From positions 29,487-93,486 of the forward strand of contig NZ_FOLG01000016.1 in the NCBI RefSeq assembly GCF_900112335.1: DNA of 64,000 bases. The letters are read 5' to 3'. This DNA comes from Tropicimonas isoalkanivorans (GTDB lineage Bacteria > Pseudomonadota > Alphaproteobacteria > Rhodobacterales > Rhodobacteraceae). A program made the position numbers and the translations under genes. This document shows, in pieces, positions 49,282 to 57,522 of this stretch (the first letter of the stretch is position 1; each line of letters starts with the position of its first letter). Below the pieces are notes generated by a model. That model did not search any database and was not told the DNA's origin. It saw nothing but the letters and a program-made list of their open reading frames with translations.

Positions 49282-51210
49282 TCAGGCCATTTCTTCCTTG
49301 GCTTCCGCGCTGATCCGTTCGGCCTCCTTGCCATGTACCTCCTGGTAATGGTCGAAGCCTGCCTCGAACCAGGCGGTTCCCTGCGCCGCGCCACCGAGCG
49401 CGCGGGACAGTTCGTCGAGCGAGGACTCCGGAAGAAGCGCGTGGAAGATGTCCCAGCCTTTCGCGTCCGGATTCGGATCGAAGCCCAGAACCTGCCCCTT
49501 CAAGGACGAGACGAGCGTCACGATCGACCCGGAAAAGGTCGAGGGGACATGGATGTTCACCTGATCCACCGGCTGCAGAAGCGTCGGGCCGGCCTTGCCG
49601 AGCGCATCTTTGACGCAGGCCTTCCCGGCTGCACGGAAGGCGAAGTCCGAGCTGTCCACGGAATGCGCCTTGCCGTCGGTCAGCGTTACCGCCACGTCGA
49701 TCACCGGGAAGCCCAGCGGACCCTGTTGCATCGCGTCCCGCGCCCCGGCCTCCACCGCCGGGATGTAATTGCGGGGCACCGCGCCCCCCTTGACCACCTC
49801 GTCGAACGCAAAGCCGTCGCCCCGGTTTCGCGGCGCGATGGTAATGTGGACATCGGCAAACTGCCCCGCCCCGCCCGACTGCTTGCGGTGGCGGTGCTGG
49901 TGGTCGACTTTCTTGGTGATGGTCTCCCGGTAACTCGCCGAAACGGGCGCGGCTTCGACCTGAACGCCGAAATCGCTTTCCAGCGATGCCTGCACCCGTC
50001 TCAAGTGCATCGGCCCTTGCAGGCGCAAGATCGCGTGGCCGCTGGCCTCGTCCTGCTCAACGCGCAGTCCCGGATCGGTTTCCGCGAGCCGTGCGAGCGC
50101 TGAGGAAAGGCGGGCGTCGTCCTTTTCGTGAACCGGGGTCAGCAGCGTCGCATGGCTCGGCGGATGGCCGCGCGTCCACCCCTCCATCTCCATCTTGTCG
50201 GCGGATGTATAGAGGTAGCCCGCGTCGAGATGGTCAGACTTCACTGCCACACCGACCGCGCCCTTGGGAATGGACGTCACCGAATGCTTGGCGTCGATGC
50301 CGCTCAGGTTGCCGATGCTTGCGCCGCCCAGAGTGGCACCGGCGTCAAGGTCTGCGTCCATGGCGCGAAGCACGACGGCCTTTCCCATGTGCTTGCGGAA
50401 ACTGGCGAAGACACCGACGGCCAACACGTCCTTGCCCATGCGTTCGGCGGTGGTCCCCACCGATGGCGCATCGTGGCGGAGGGACTTCATCAGGCGCGTG
50501 ATCCCGTTCTTCGCGCTGGCGGACCCGAGGAAGGCGGGGATATCCTCGTTTTCTCTCAGCACGGCGGCGGCCACTTCATAGACCTCCTCGCTCGGCGGCT
50601 CCTTATCCTCGATAAGCTCCTCCAGCAAATGGTCGTCGAAGTCGGACAGGTGCTCCAGCAACTCCGCGCGCGCCTCCTGCTCTCTCTCCTGCGCGGCAGC
50701 GGGCATTTCGATCAGGCGCGAATGCGTGCCGGGCTGGTATTGCCACGCGCGTTCGGAGATCAGATCCACGGCGCCGACGACCTCGCCCTCCCGACGGATC
50801 GGCACCTGGCGGAGGATAATTGTGTGGTTCGCGTAGGCTTGGAGTCCGGAGACGATGTCCCTTACGCGATTGTCGGTCGTGTCCATGCGGTTGATGAAGA
50901 GAACACACGGCGTGCCGCTCTCCTCCGCAAGCCTCAGGTAGGGCGCGCAGAGCACGGCCGCTTCCGGATCGGGGGGAACACAGAGAATGGCCGCATCGCT
51001 GGCGGCCAGAGCCTCCCCGGCGTAGCCCAGGAAATCACTGCCGCCTGCAACGTCGAAGGCACACCAGGGCTCGTCGAGGAACGTGAATTCGGTCAGGGAG
51101 AAAAACTCGGTCAGCTCGGACTTGACGGGTTTGGAGTCGAGTTGGCTCAGGGCCTCGACCAGGGTCGTCTTGCCCGAGCCGGATGGGCCTAGGACTGTAA
51201 AGCATCGCAT
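49282..51210 (-). CDS. Elongation factor G-like protein, divergent paralogue
   Basis: 642 residues, about 50 shorter than canonical EF-G. G1 is GPSGSGKT (8-15), G3 is degenerate FDVAGG (52-57) in place of DTPGH, G4 is NRMD (107-110). Only about 38 residues separate G1 from G3, so the switch I segment with the RGITI motif is missing. Domains III-V remain recognisable: RETITKKVDHQHRHRKQSGG, VPRNYIPAVEAGARDAM, and FRAAGKACVKDAL. The normal fusA is expected elsewhere in the genome. Monocistronic, strong ribosome site GGAGGA and its own terminator. Function unknown; translation or ribosome recycling is only inferred. Confidence 0.85.
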   Translation of the reverse strand: MRCFTVLGPSGSGKTTLVEALSQLDSKPVKSELTEFFSLTEFTFLDEPWCAFDVAGGSDFLGYAGEALAASDAAILCVPPDPEAAVLCAPYLRLAEESGTPCVLFINRMDTTDNRVRDIVSGLQAYANHTIILRQVPIRREGEVVGAVDLISERAWQYQPGTHSRLIEMPAAAQEREQEARAELLEHLSDFDDHLLEELIEDKEPPSEEVYEVAAAVLRENEDIPAFLGSASAKNGITRLMKSLRHDAPSVGTTAERMGKDVLAVGVFASFRKHMGKAVVLRAMDADLDAGATLGGASIGNLSGIDAKHSVTSIPKGAVGVAVKSDHLDAGYLYTSADKMEMEGWTRGHPPSHATLLTPVHEKDDARLSSALARLAETDPGLRVEQDEASGHAILRLQGPMHLRRVQASLESDFGVQVEAAPVSASYRETITKKVDHQHRHRKQSGGAGQFADVHITIAPRNRGDGFAFDEVVKGGAVPRNYIPAVEAGARDAMQQGPLGFPVIDVAVTLTDGKAHSVDSSDFAFRAAGKACVKDALGKAGPTLLQPVDQVNIHVPSTFSGSIVTLVSSLKGQVLGFDPNPDAKGWDIFHALLPESSLDELSRALGGAAQGTAWFEAGFDHYQEVHGKEAERISAEAKEEMA

Positions 51211-51583
51211 CTTTGAGTTCCTCCAAACTTTGCCGGTTTGGCGGGGAGAGACCTCGATGCGCGGCCCGGTCCGCTTCTGGAGGCGGACCCTGACGGATCC
51301 CGCGCGGCCTCGCGCCGCCGTCGATCCTGCCCCGTGGCCCGGCCGGGAGTCTCTCTGTCTGGTCGGACAGGATGAGACCGGATCGACCTTGCCGCGCGGC
51401 TTTCTAGTATTCCGCTCATGGGTGGTGGCAGGTCAAGGCCCGGAAGCAGGATTTCCGCCGTATTCGTCGTGTTTACGCTCGCAGGCCCCTTCGGGATGCA
51501 GGCCTACGGCTCCCTCACGTGTGTCGTTGGCGCCGGCCTTCTCGCTGGCGGACCGCATCACGGATTCGCGTTCAGGTTCGGGC
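51211..51583. other. Intergenic region upstream of the sulfur operon promoter
   Basis: About 370 bp between the EF-G-like start and the sulfur operon promoter. A 64-codon frame at 51418-51612 resembles nothing known and runs across the promoter, so I treat it as chance. No regulator gene is present. Confidence 0.45.
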
Positions 51584-51613
51584 TTTACAAATTCAATAAC
51601 TTGAATTTATAAT
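51584..51613 (+). promoter_or_regulatory. Promoter with BigR/SqrR-type operator (ATTC-N8-GAAT)
   Basis: TTTACA (51584-51589) and TATAAT (51608-51613) with 18 bp spacing form a good sigma70 promoter. Between them AAATTCAA-TAAC-TTGAATTT (51589-51608) is a perfect inverted repeat containing ATTC-N8-GAAT, the motif I recall for the persulfide-sensing ArsR-family repressors SqrR/BigR. Repressor binding would block both core elements. The first gene starts 198 bp downstream. Confidence 0.85.
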
Positions 51614-51810
51614 CGCGCACTCTATCTCGCTTTATAGCCCTGCGGGGCGCACACTACATCAAACGGGCGCAAGACCCGGAAGCTGGCAAGCCGCACCTCG
51701 CTCGAGGTCCGGTCTCTGCCGGAGATGGGCGGAGGCGGCCGGCCGCCAATGCCCCACCTGCGACTCGAGATCTTATGATCCCGAAATCCGTTACGAAGGG
51801 AAATGCAAAC

Positions 51811-52020
51811 ATGACCAGGAATATGGGTTCGATCGACCGCGTGATACGCGGCATCATTGGCGTCGTCCTGTTGATCGCCGCCTTCACGGCAGGATGGAGC
51901 GGCTTCTGGACCGCCGTTGCCGGGATCGTCGGCATCGTGCTGATCGGCACGGCCGTGACGGCCTACTGTCCGCCCTACCAAATGCTCGGCATCAACACGT
52001 TCAAGCGCCGCGACGGCTGA
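51811..52020 (+). CDS. DUF2892 (YgaP-like) small membrane protein
   Basis: 69 residues from the ATG at 51811 behind GAAGGG. Begins MTRNMGSIDRVIRGIIG, the typical DUF2892 opening, with two membrane segments (IIGVVLLIAAFTAGW, TAVAGIVGIVLIGTAVTAY) and the CPPYQMLGINT end. In sulfur operons this domain stands alone or is fused to rhodaneses. First gene of the sulfide/persulfide operon. Confidence 0.88.
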   Translation: MTRNMGSIDRVIRGIIGVVLLIAAFTAGWSGFWTAVAGIVGIVLIGTAVTAYCPPYQMLGINTFKRRDG

Positions 52021-52023
52021 CAC

Positions 52024-52452
52024 ATGGAAATCGTGAACTTTACGCCCGTGGCGTCGCTCTTCGGCGGTGTCCTGATAGGGCTCGCCGCCGTGATGCTGAT
52101 GCTTGTCCTTGGCCGGATCATGGGAGCCACCGGCATCCTTGCCGCCGCGATATGGGGCGAGGACGACCGGGCCTGGCGTTGGGCCATTCTCGCGGGCATG
52201 GTTTCCGGCCCGGCGCTCTTTCTGACGCTCACCGGAAACTGGCCTCAGATCACCGTCCCTAGTTCGACTCCGGCCCTGATCCTCGGTGGTCTTCTGGTCG
52301 GGGTGGGTGTATCCTATGGCTCAGGCTGTACGTCCGGCCACGGGGTCTGCGGGCTGGCGCGGTTGTCGCCCAGATCGCTTGCGGCGACGCTCACCTTCAT
52401 GCTGACCACCGGGCTGACGGTTTATGTCACCCGCCACGTGATGGGGGGCTGA
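52024..52452 (+). CDS. YeeE/YedE-family transporter, first half
   Basis: 142 residues, three to four membrane segments. The signature [20 protein letters not shown] places it in the YeeE/YedE (sulphur transport) family; the Cys residues are thought to relay thiosulfate or sulfane sulfur. The protein is one of a split pair; its partner begins 4 bp after its stop. In such operons the pair probably moves sulfur species across the inner membrane; direction is not shown by sequence. Confidence 0.9.
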   Translation: MEIVNFTPVASLFGGVLIGLAAVMLMLVLGRIMGATGILAAAIWGEDDRAWRWAILAGMVSGPALFLTLTGNWPQITVPSSTPALILGGLLVGVGVSYGSGCTSGHGVCGLARLSPRSLAATLTFMLTTGLTVYVTRHVMGG

Positions 52453-52456
52453 GAGT

Positions 52457-52972
52457 ATGCGTCTGATCCTGAGCTATCTGATCGGGCTGGTCTTCGGCCT
52501 CGGTATTTCCATATCCGGCATGGCCAACCCCGAGAAGGTTCTCAACTTCTTCGACATTGCAGGCACATGGGACCCCTCGCTCATGTTCGTGATGGGTGGC
52601 GCGGTCACGGTGACCTTCTTCGGCTACCGCTGGGTCCTGAAACGACCTGGGCCGAGTTTCGACCAGATCTTCCACCTGCCGCAGAACCGCTCCATCGACC
52701 TGAAGCTGCTCGGCGGGTCCGCCATCTTCGGCGTTGGCTGGGGATTGTCCGGCTTCTGCCCGGGCGGGGCCCTGCCCGCCATCGGCACCGGCCGGAGCGA
52801 GGTGCTGATCTTCGCCGTGGCCCTAATCGCCGGCATGGGGATCGCGCGGTACGTCAACACCCACCTCGCGCCCAGATTCCAGACACCGAGCTATGCCCGG
52901 CACAGCCCCGCTCCCCACGGTCCGTTGACGCATCTGCCGCATGAGACCGGACCGAAACCGGACAACACTTGA
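52457..52972 (+). CDS. YeeE/YedE-family transporter, second half (DUF6691 type)
   Basis: 171 residues, ATG at 52457. Membrane segments around LILSYLIGLVFGLGISISGM, SLMFVMGGAVTVTFFGYRWV and LIFAVALIAGMGIARYV. The GWGLSGFCPGGALPAIGTG motif matches the Cys-bearing motif of the second YeeE half. It pairs with the preceding gene. Its stop TGA lies in the ribosome site of the dioxygenase gene (TGAGGAGG), so the two are tightly linked. Confidence 0.9.
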   Translation: MRLILSYLIGLVFGLGISISGMANPEKVLNFFDIAGTWDPSLMFVMGGAVTVTFFGYRWVLKRPGPSFDQIFHLPQNRSIDLKLLGGSAIFGVGWGLSGFCPGGALPAIGTGRSEVLIFAVALIAGMGIARYVNTHLAPRFQTPSYARHSPAPHGPLTHLPHETGPKPDNT

Positions 52973-52982
52973 GGAGGATTCC

Positions 52983-53864
52983 ATGGACTATCCAGTCGAC
53001 ATCTCTTTGAAACCCGAAGTCACCGGATTTTTCGACCCGGCCACGAACACCATCAGCTACGTGGTGAAGGACCCAGAGTCGGACGCCTGCGCGATCGTCG
53101 ATTCGGTTATGGATATCGACTACGCCGCGGGGCGGATCACCTACGAGCACGCCGACGAGTTGATAAAGTTCGTGCAGGAGAACGGGCTGAAGCTGGAGTG
53201 GCTGATCGAGACTCACGTGCACGCCGACCACTTGTCGGCTGCGCCCTATATCCAGCAGAAGCTCGGCGGCAAGATCGGGATCGGCGAGAACATCAAAATC
53301 GTGCAGGACGTCTTCGGCAAGATCTTCAACGAAGGTACGGAGTTCCAGCGCGACGGCTCGCAGTTCGACGCGCTGTTCCAGGACGGCGACACCTATAACA
53401 TCGGCTCCATGAAGGCCTTCGCCATGCACACGCCGGGCCATACGCCGGCCTGCATGACGCATGTGGTGGGCGACGCGGCCTTTGTCGGCGACACACTTTT
53501 CATGCCCGACGGCGGCTCGGCGCGCGCGGACTTTCCGGGCGGCGATGCCGGAGTGCTTTATGACAGCATCATGAAGGTGCTGGCCCTGCCGGACGAGACG
53601 CGGCTTTTCATGTGCCACGACTACGGCCCCAACGGGCGCGACATCCAGTGGGAGACCACGGTGGCCGAGGAGAAGGCGCACAACATCCACGTGGGCGGCG
53701 GCAAGACGAAGGAGGAGTTCGTCAAGTTCCGCACCGAGCGCGACGCCACGCTGGACATGCCCAAGCTCATCATCCCCTCGCTGCAGGTGAACATGCGCGC
53801 GGGCGAAGTGCCGAAGGACAAGGACGGCCGGCCAATGCTGAAAGTGCCGGTCAACGGCCTCTGA
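52983..53864 (+). CDS. Persulfide dioxygenase, MBL fold (ETHE1/Blh-like)
   Basis: 293 residues from the ATG at 52983. Non-haem Fe(II) enzyme that oxidises glutathione persulfide to sulfite. The metal motif is THVHADH (residues 77-83), then HTPGHTPACMTHV and VGDTLFMPDGGSARADFPGGDA, which is typical of the persulfide dioxygenase branch, and FMCHDYGPNGR. The C-terminal part is longer than in ETHE1, as in the bacterial BigR-operon form. It follows the YeeE pair and precedes the sulfurtransferase-SQR fusion. Confidence 0.9.
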   Translation: MDYPVDISLKPEVTGFFDPATNTISYVVKDPESDACAIVDSVMDIDYAAGRITYEHADELIKFVQENGLKLEWLIETHVHADHLSAAPYIQQKLGGKIGIGENIKIVQDVFGKIFNEGTEFQRDGSQFDALFQDGDTYNIGSMKAFAMHTPGHTPACMTHVVGDAAFVGDTLFMPDGGSARADFPGGDAGVLYDSIMKVLALPDETRLFMCHDYGPNGRDIQWETTVAEEKAHNIHVGGGKTKEEFVKFRTERDATLDMPKLIIPSLQVNMRAGEVPKDKDGRPMLKVPVNGL

Positions 53865-53939
53865 CGCATCGCTGAAAGACGGCTCCGGGGCGCGCGGTAT
53901 TCCCGCCCCGGAGATGCCACGTGGAGGAGAAACGGGGTC

Positions 53940-55628
53940 ATGGAATTCAGGAAACTCACCGACGCGCTGTCGGTTTCGCCGCAGATCTCGGTGCAGGACG
54001 TGCCAAAGATCAAGGAGGCCGGCTATCGCGCCATCATCTGCAACCGTCCCGACGGCGAGGGCAACGACCAGCCGACTTTCGAGGAGATCGAGAAGGCGGC
54101 CGTGGAGATGGGCATGGAGGCCCGCTACATCCCCATCGTCTCCGGCATGGTCCGCGACGAGGACGCCGAGACCTTCGGGCAGGCGATGACCGAACTTCCG
54201 GGACCGGTGCTGGCCTATTGCCGCTCCGGAACCCGCTCCACCACTCTCTGGTCGCTGAGCCACGCGAAGGACATGGAAACCTCCGCCATCCTCGCCACCG
54301 CGAAGAAGGCCGGCTACGATATGGGCGGCGTCGTGCGCCGCATCGTGAACGGCGGCAAGACCCCGACCGACAGCCCCGACGCACGGTTCGACGTGGTGAT
54401 CGTGGGCGGCGGGGCCGGCGGCATCTCGGTCGCCGCATCGCTCAAGAGCCGGATGCGCGACATCGAAATCGCCCTGATCGACCCGGCCGACATCCACTAT
54501 TACCAGCCGGGGTGGACCATGGTTGGCGCCGGCGTTTTCGACCCGGCAACGACCGCCCGCACCATGGGGAGCCTGATCCCCAAGGGCGTGCACTGGATCA
54601 AGGCGGCGGTGGCTGCGTTCGAACCCCATGACAACGCCGTCGTTCTGGACGGGTGCCGCGTGGTCAAATATGACCGCCTGATTGTCTGCCCGGGACTGAA
54701 GCTGGACTGGCACGCCGTCGAGGGGCTGGTCGACACGCTGGGAAAAAACGGCGTCACGTCCAACTATCGCTACGACCTGGCGCCTTACACGTGGCAGCTT
54801 GTGCAGAAGCTGAAATCGGGCAAGGCGATCTTCACCCAGCCGCCGATGCCGATCAAATGCGCCGGCGCGCCCCAGAAGGCGATGTACCTGTCCGCGGACC
54901 ACTGGCACCGCGAGGAGGTCCTGAAGAACATCGACGTCCAGTTCATGAACGCCGGCGGCGTGCTCTTTGGCGTGAAGGACTATGTCCCCGCGCTGATGGA
55001 ATACGTGAAGAAGTACGACGCGACGCTCAACTTCTTCCACAACCTTGTGGCAATCGACGGTGAGGCGAAGACGGCGACCTTCGAGGTCAAGGAACCCGAC
55101 CAGGAGCGGCGCACCGTTGAAGTCGAGTTCGACATGATCCACGTCTGCCCGCCGCAGACCGCGCCGGACTTCATCCGCGTCTCGCCGCTGGCTGACGCGG
55201 CTGGCTGGGTCGACGTCGACCAGATCACGCTACGGCACAAGAGCTTCGACAACATCTGGTCGCTTGGAGACGTGATGAACGCGCCCAACGCCAAGACCGC
55301 CGCTGCCGCGCGGATGCAGGCGCCGGTGGTGGCCGCGAACGTGACTGCGGACATTCTCGGCGGCAGCCCACAAGGCGCCTACAACGGCTACGGCTCTTGC
55401 CCGCTCACTGTGGAGCGCGGGAAGATTGTGCTGGCCGAATTCGGCTATGGCGGCGCGATCATGCCGATCCTTCCCACCTGGCTCATCGACGGCAAGAAGC
55501 CGACGCGCGCCGCATGGATCCTGAAGGAGATGTTGCTGCCGCCGGTCTACTGGAGCGCCATGCTCAAGGGCCGGGAATGGATGGCCAAGCCGGAGAAGAT
55601 CACCGGCGAGGGCGCCGTCTCCGCCTGA
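53940..55628 (+). CDS. Sulfurtransferase (DUF442/TIGR01244) fused to sulfide:quinone oxidoreductase-like flavoprotein
   Basis: 562 residues. Residues 1-110 are the DUF442 phosphatase-fold domain with the loop CRSGTR (Cys94 to Arg99), whose CX4R spacing is like rhodaneses. From residue 150 comes a two-dinucleotide-fold flavoprotein: FAD loop VVIVGGGAGGIS, Cys250 in LIVCPGLKLDW, Cys307 in KCAGAPQK, Cys403 in HVCPPQTAP. The position that I recall as the second redox Cys in human SQR (GDCTN) is GDVMN here (Val445). The fusion would oxidise sulfide and hand the persulfide sulfur on. It lies between the persulfide dioxygenase and SulP genes. Confidence 0.88.
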   Translation: MEFRKLTDALSVSPQISVQDVPKIKEAGYRAIICNRPDGEGNDQPTFEEIEKAAVEMGMEARYIPIVSGMVRDEDAETFGQAMTELPGPVLAYCRSGTRSTTLWSLSHAKDMETSAILATAKKAGYDMGGVVRRIVNGGKTPTDSPDARFDVVIVGGGAGGISVAASLKSRMRDIEIALIDPADIHYYQPGWTMVGAGVFDPATTARTMGSLIPKGVHWIKAAVAAFEPHDNAVVLDGCRVVKYDRLIVCPGLKLDWHAVEGLVDTLGKNGVTSNYRYDLAPYTWQLVQKLKSGKAIFTQPPMPIKCAGAPQKAMYLSADHWHREEVLKNIDVQFMNAGGVLFGVKDYVPALMEYVKKYDATLNFFHNLVAIDGEAKTATFEVKEPDQERRTVEVEFDMIHVCPPQTAPDFIRVSPLADAAGWVDVDQITLRHKSFDNIWSLGDVMNAPNAKTAAAARMQAPVVAANVTADILGGSPQGAYNGYGSCPLTVERGKIVLAEFGYGGAIMPILPTWLIDGKKPTRAAWILKEMLLPPVYWSAMLKGREWMAKPEKITGEGAVSA

Positions 55629-55690
55629 CACAGAACAGGCGTGCCCGGCGACGGGCCCGCCACCCCTCATGATTGCCCCAAGGATTTTCG

Positions 55691-57430
55691 ATGCCCCCCT
55701 TTCTGCGCCGCTATCTGCCCATCCTGGACTGGGGCAGCCGGTACGACCGCCAGACCCTTGAAAGCGATGCATTGGCGGCGGTGATCGTGACGATCATGCT
55801 GATCCCACAGTCGCTCGCCTATGCACTGCTCGCGGGCCTGCCGGCGGAGATGGGCCTTTACGCCTCCATCCTCCCGCTGGTGGCTTACGCGATTTTCGGC
55901 ACCTCCCGGGCGCTCGCCGTCGGCCCCGTTGCCGTGGTCTCCCTGATGACCGCGGCCGCCATCGGCAACCTCGGACTGACCGAGCCCGCGGCGATTGCCA
56001 CTGCGGCGGTCACGCTCGCATTTCTCTCCGGGCTGTTCCTTGCCATGATGGGGGTGCTCCGCCTCGGGTTCATCGCCAATTTCCTGTCACACCCCGTCAT
56101 CGCGGGCTTCATCACGGCATCCGGCATCCTGATCGCCGCCAGCCAGCTCAAGCACATCCTCGGCGTCAAGGCCTCCGGTCATACCCTTATCGAGACGCTG
56201 GAGACCCTGTTTGCCAACCTCGGGCAGACGAACATCTGGACGCTTCTGATCGGCGTGTCCGCCACGGCGTTCCTCTTTTGGGTGCGCAAGGGGCTCAAAC
56301 CACTCCTGCAGCGGCGGGGCTGGTCCCCCCGCTCTGCCGATACCGCAGCCAAGGCTGGCCCCGTCGCTGCCGTGGTGGCAACAACTCTGTTTGCCTGGAT
56401 ATTCGGCCTCGACTCCCATGGCGTCGCCGTCGTGGGCGACATCCCCAGCGGCCTGCCACCGCTCTCGGCCCCGAGCTTCGACCTCGGAATGTGGGCCACG
56501 CTCATGGGCTCGGCCGTCCTGATCTCCATCATCGGGTTCGTGGAATCCGTCTCCGTTGCGCAGACGCTCGCGGCCAAGCGCCGGCAGCGAATCGACCCGG
56601 ACCAGGAGCTCGTGGGGCTGGGCGCCTCCAACATCGCCGCCGCAATCTCCGGTGGGTATCCTGTCACCGGTGGGTTCTCCCGTTCGGTGGTGAACTTCGA
56701 TGCGGGCGCCGAGACCCCGGCCGCGGGCGCGTTCACCGCCATCGGCATCACGCTGGCCGCCCTGTTGCTGACGCCACTGCTGTTTTTCCTGCCCAAAGCC
56801 ACGCTGGCCGCGACCATCATCGTCGCCGTTCTCAGCCTGGTCGATTTTTCCATCCTGAAGCAGGCATGGACATTCTCCAAGGCGGACTTCTTTGCCGTTC
56901 TGACCACCATCCTGCTTACTCTGGGTGCGGGAGTGGAGGTGGGCGTATCCGCCGGGGTGGTGCTCTCGATCTTCCTGCACCTCTACAAGACCTCCCGGCC
57001 CCATATCGCGGAAATCGGCCTTGTTCCCGGCACGCATCACTTCCGCAACATCCGGCGCCACGAGGTCGAGACCGATCCCAAGGTTCTCACCCTGCGGGTC
57101 GATGAAAGCCTTTACTTTGCGAACGCCAGGTTCCTGGAGGATTACATCTATGACCGAGTCGTGGGCGACAGCCAGCTTCGCCATGTGATCCTGAACTTTC
57201 CTGCGGTCAACGAGGTGGACCTGTCCGCGCTCGAGTCGTTGGAATCGATCCTCCATCGCCTGAAGGACATGGGCATTCACCTGCACCTGTCAGAAGTGAA
57301 GGGGCCCGTCATGGACCGCCTCAAGCGCAGCCGTTTCCTCGGCGAGATGAACGGCAGGGTGTTCCTGTCCCAGTACGACGCCTGGGTTGCGCTGACCAAT
57401 TCTAACGGCACCGCGCGGGCAGCCGAATAG
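55691..57430 (+). CDS. SulP-family anion transporter with STAS domain
   Basis: 579 residues from the ATG at 55691 behind AAGGA. Ten or more hydrophobic segments with the SulP features VTIMLIPQSLAYALLAGLP and ISGGYPVTGGFSRSVVNFDAGAETP; residues about 440-570 form a STAS domain (VDESLYFANARFLEDYI, VNEVDLSALESLESIL). In this context it likely exports sulfite or sulfate made by the dioxygenase, or imports sulfate. Last gene of the sulfur operon. Confidence 0.92.
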   Translation: MPPFLRRYLPILDWGSRYDRQTLESDALAAVIVTIMLIPQSLAYALLAGLPAEMGLYASILPLVAYAIFGTSRALAVGPVAVVSLMTAAAIGNLGLTEPAAIATAAVTLAFLSGLFLAMMGVLRLGFIANFLSHPVIAGFITASGILIAASQLKHILGVKASGHTLIETLETLFANLGQTNIWTLLIGVSATAFLFWVRKGLKPLLQRRGWSPRSADTAAKAGPVAAVVATTLFAWIFGLDSHGVAVVGDIPSGLPPLSAPSFDLGMWATLMGSAVLISIIGFVESVSVAQTLAAKRRQRIDPDQELVGLGASNIAAAISGGYPVTGGFSRSVVNFDAGAETPAAGAFTAIGITLAALLLTPLLFFLPKATLAATIIVAVLSLVDFSILKQAWTFSKADFFAVLTTILLTLGAGVEVGVSAGVVLSIFLHLYKTSRPHIAEIGLVPGTHHFRNIRRHEVETDPKVLTLRVDESLYFANARFLEDYIYDRVVGDSQLRHVILNFPAVNEVDLSALESLESILHRLKDMGIHLHLSEVKGPVMDRLKRSRFLGEMNGRVFLSQYDAWVALTNSNGTARAAE

Positions 57431-57522
57431 CCGGCGCTGGTCCGCCGATCTGATTGCGTCTGCGGAGATGTGAGCCGCGTATTCCGGTTGGCATCGCGCC
57501 TGCGCCTGTCATAAGTGGCCGC

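Noticed and set aside
51418..51612. 64-codon frame upstream of the sulfur operon
   Set aside because: No homology recognised, no ribosome site, and it crosses the promoter and operator.
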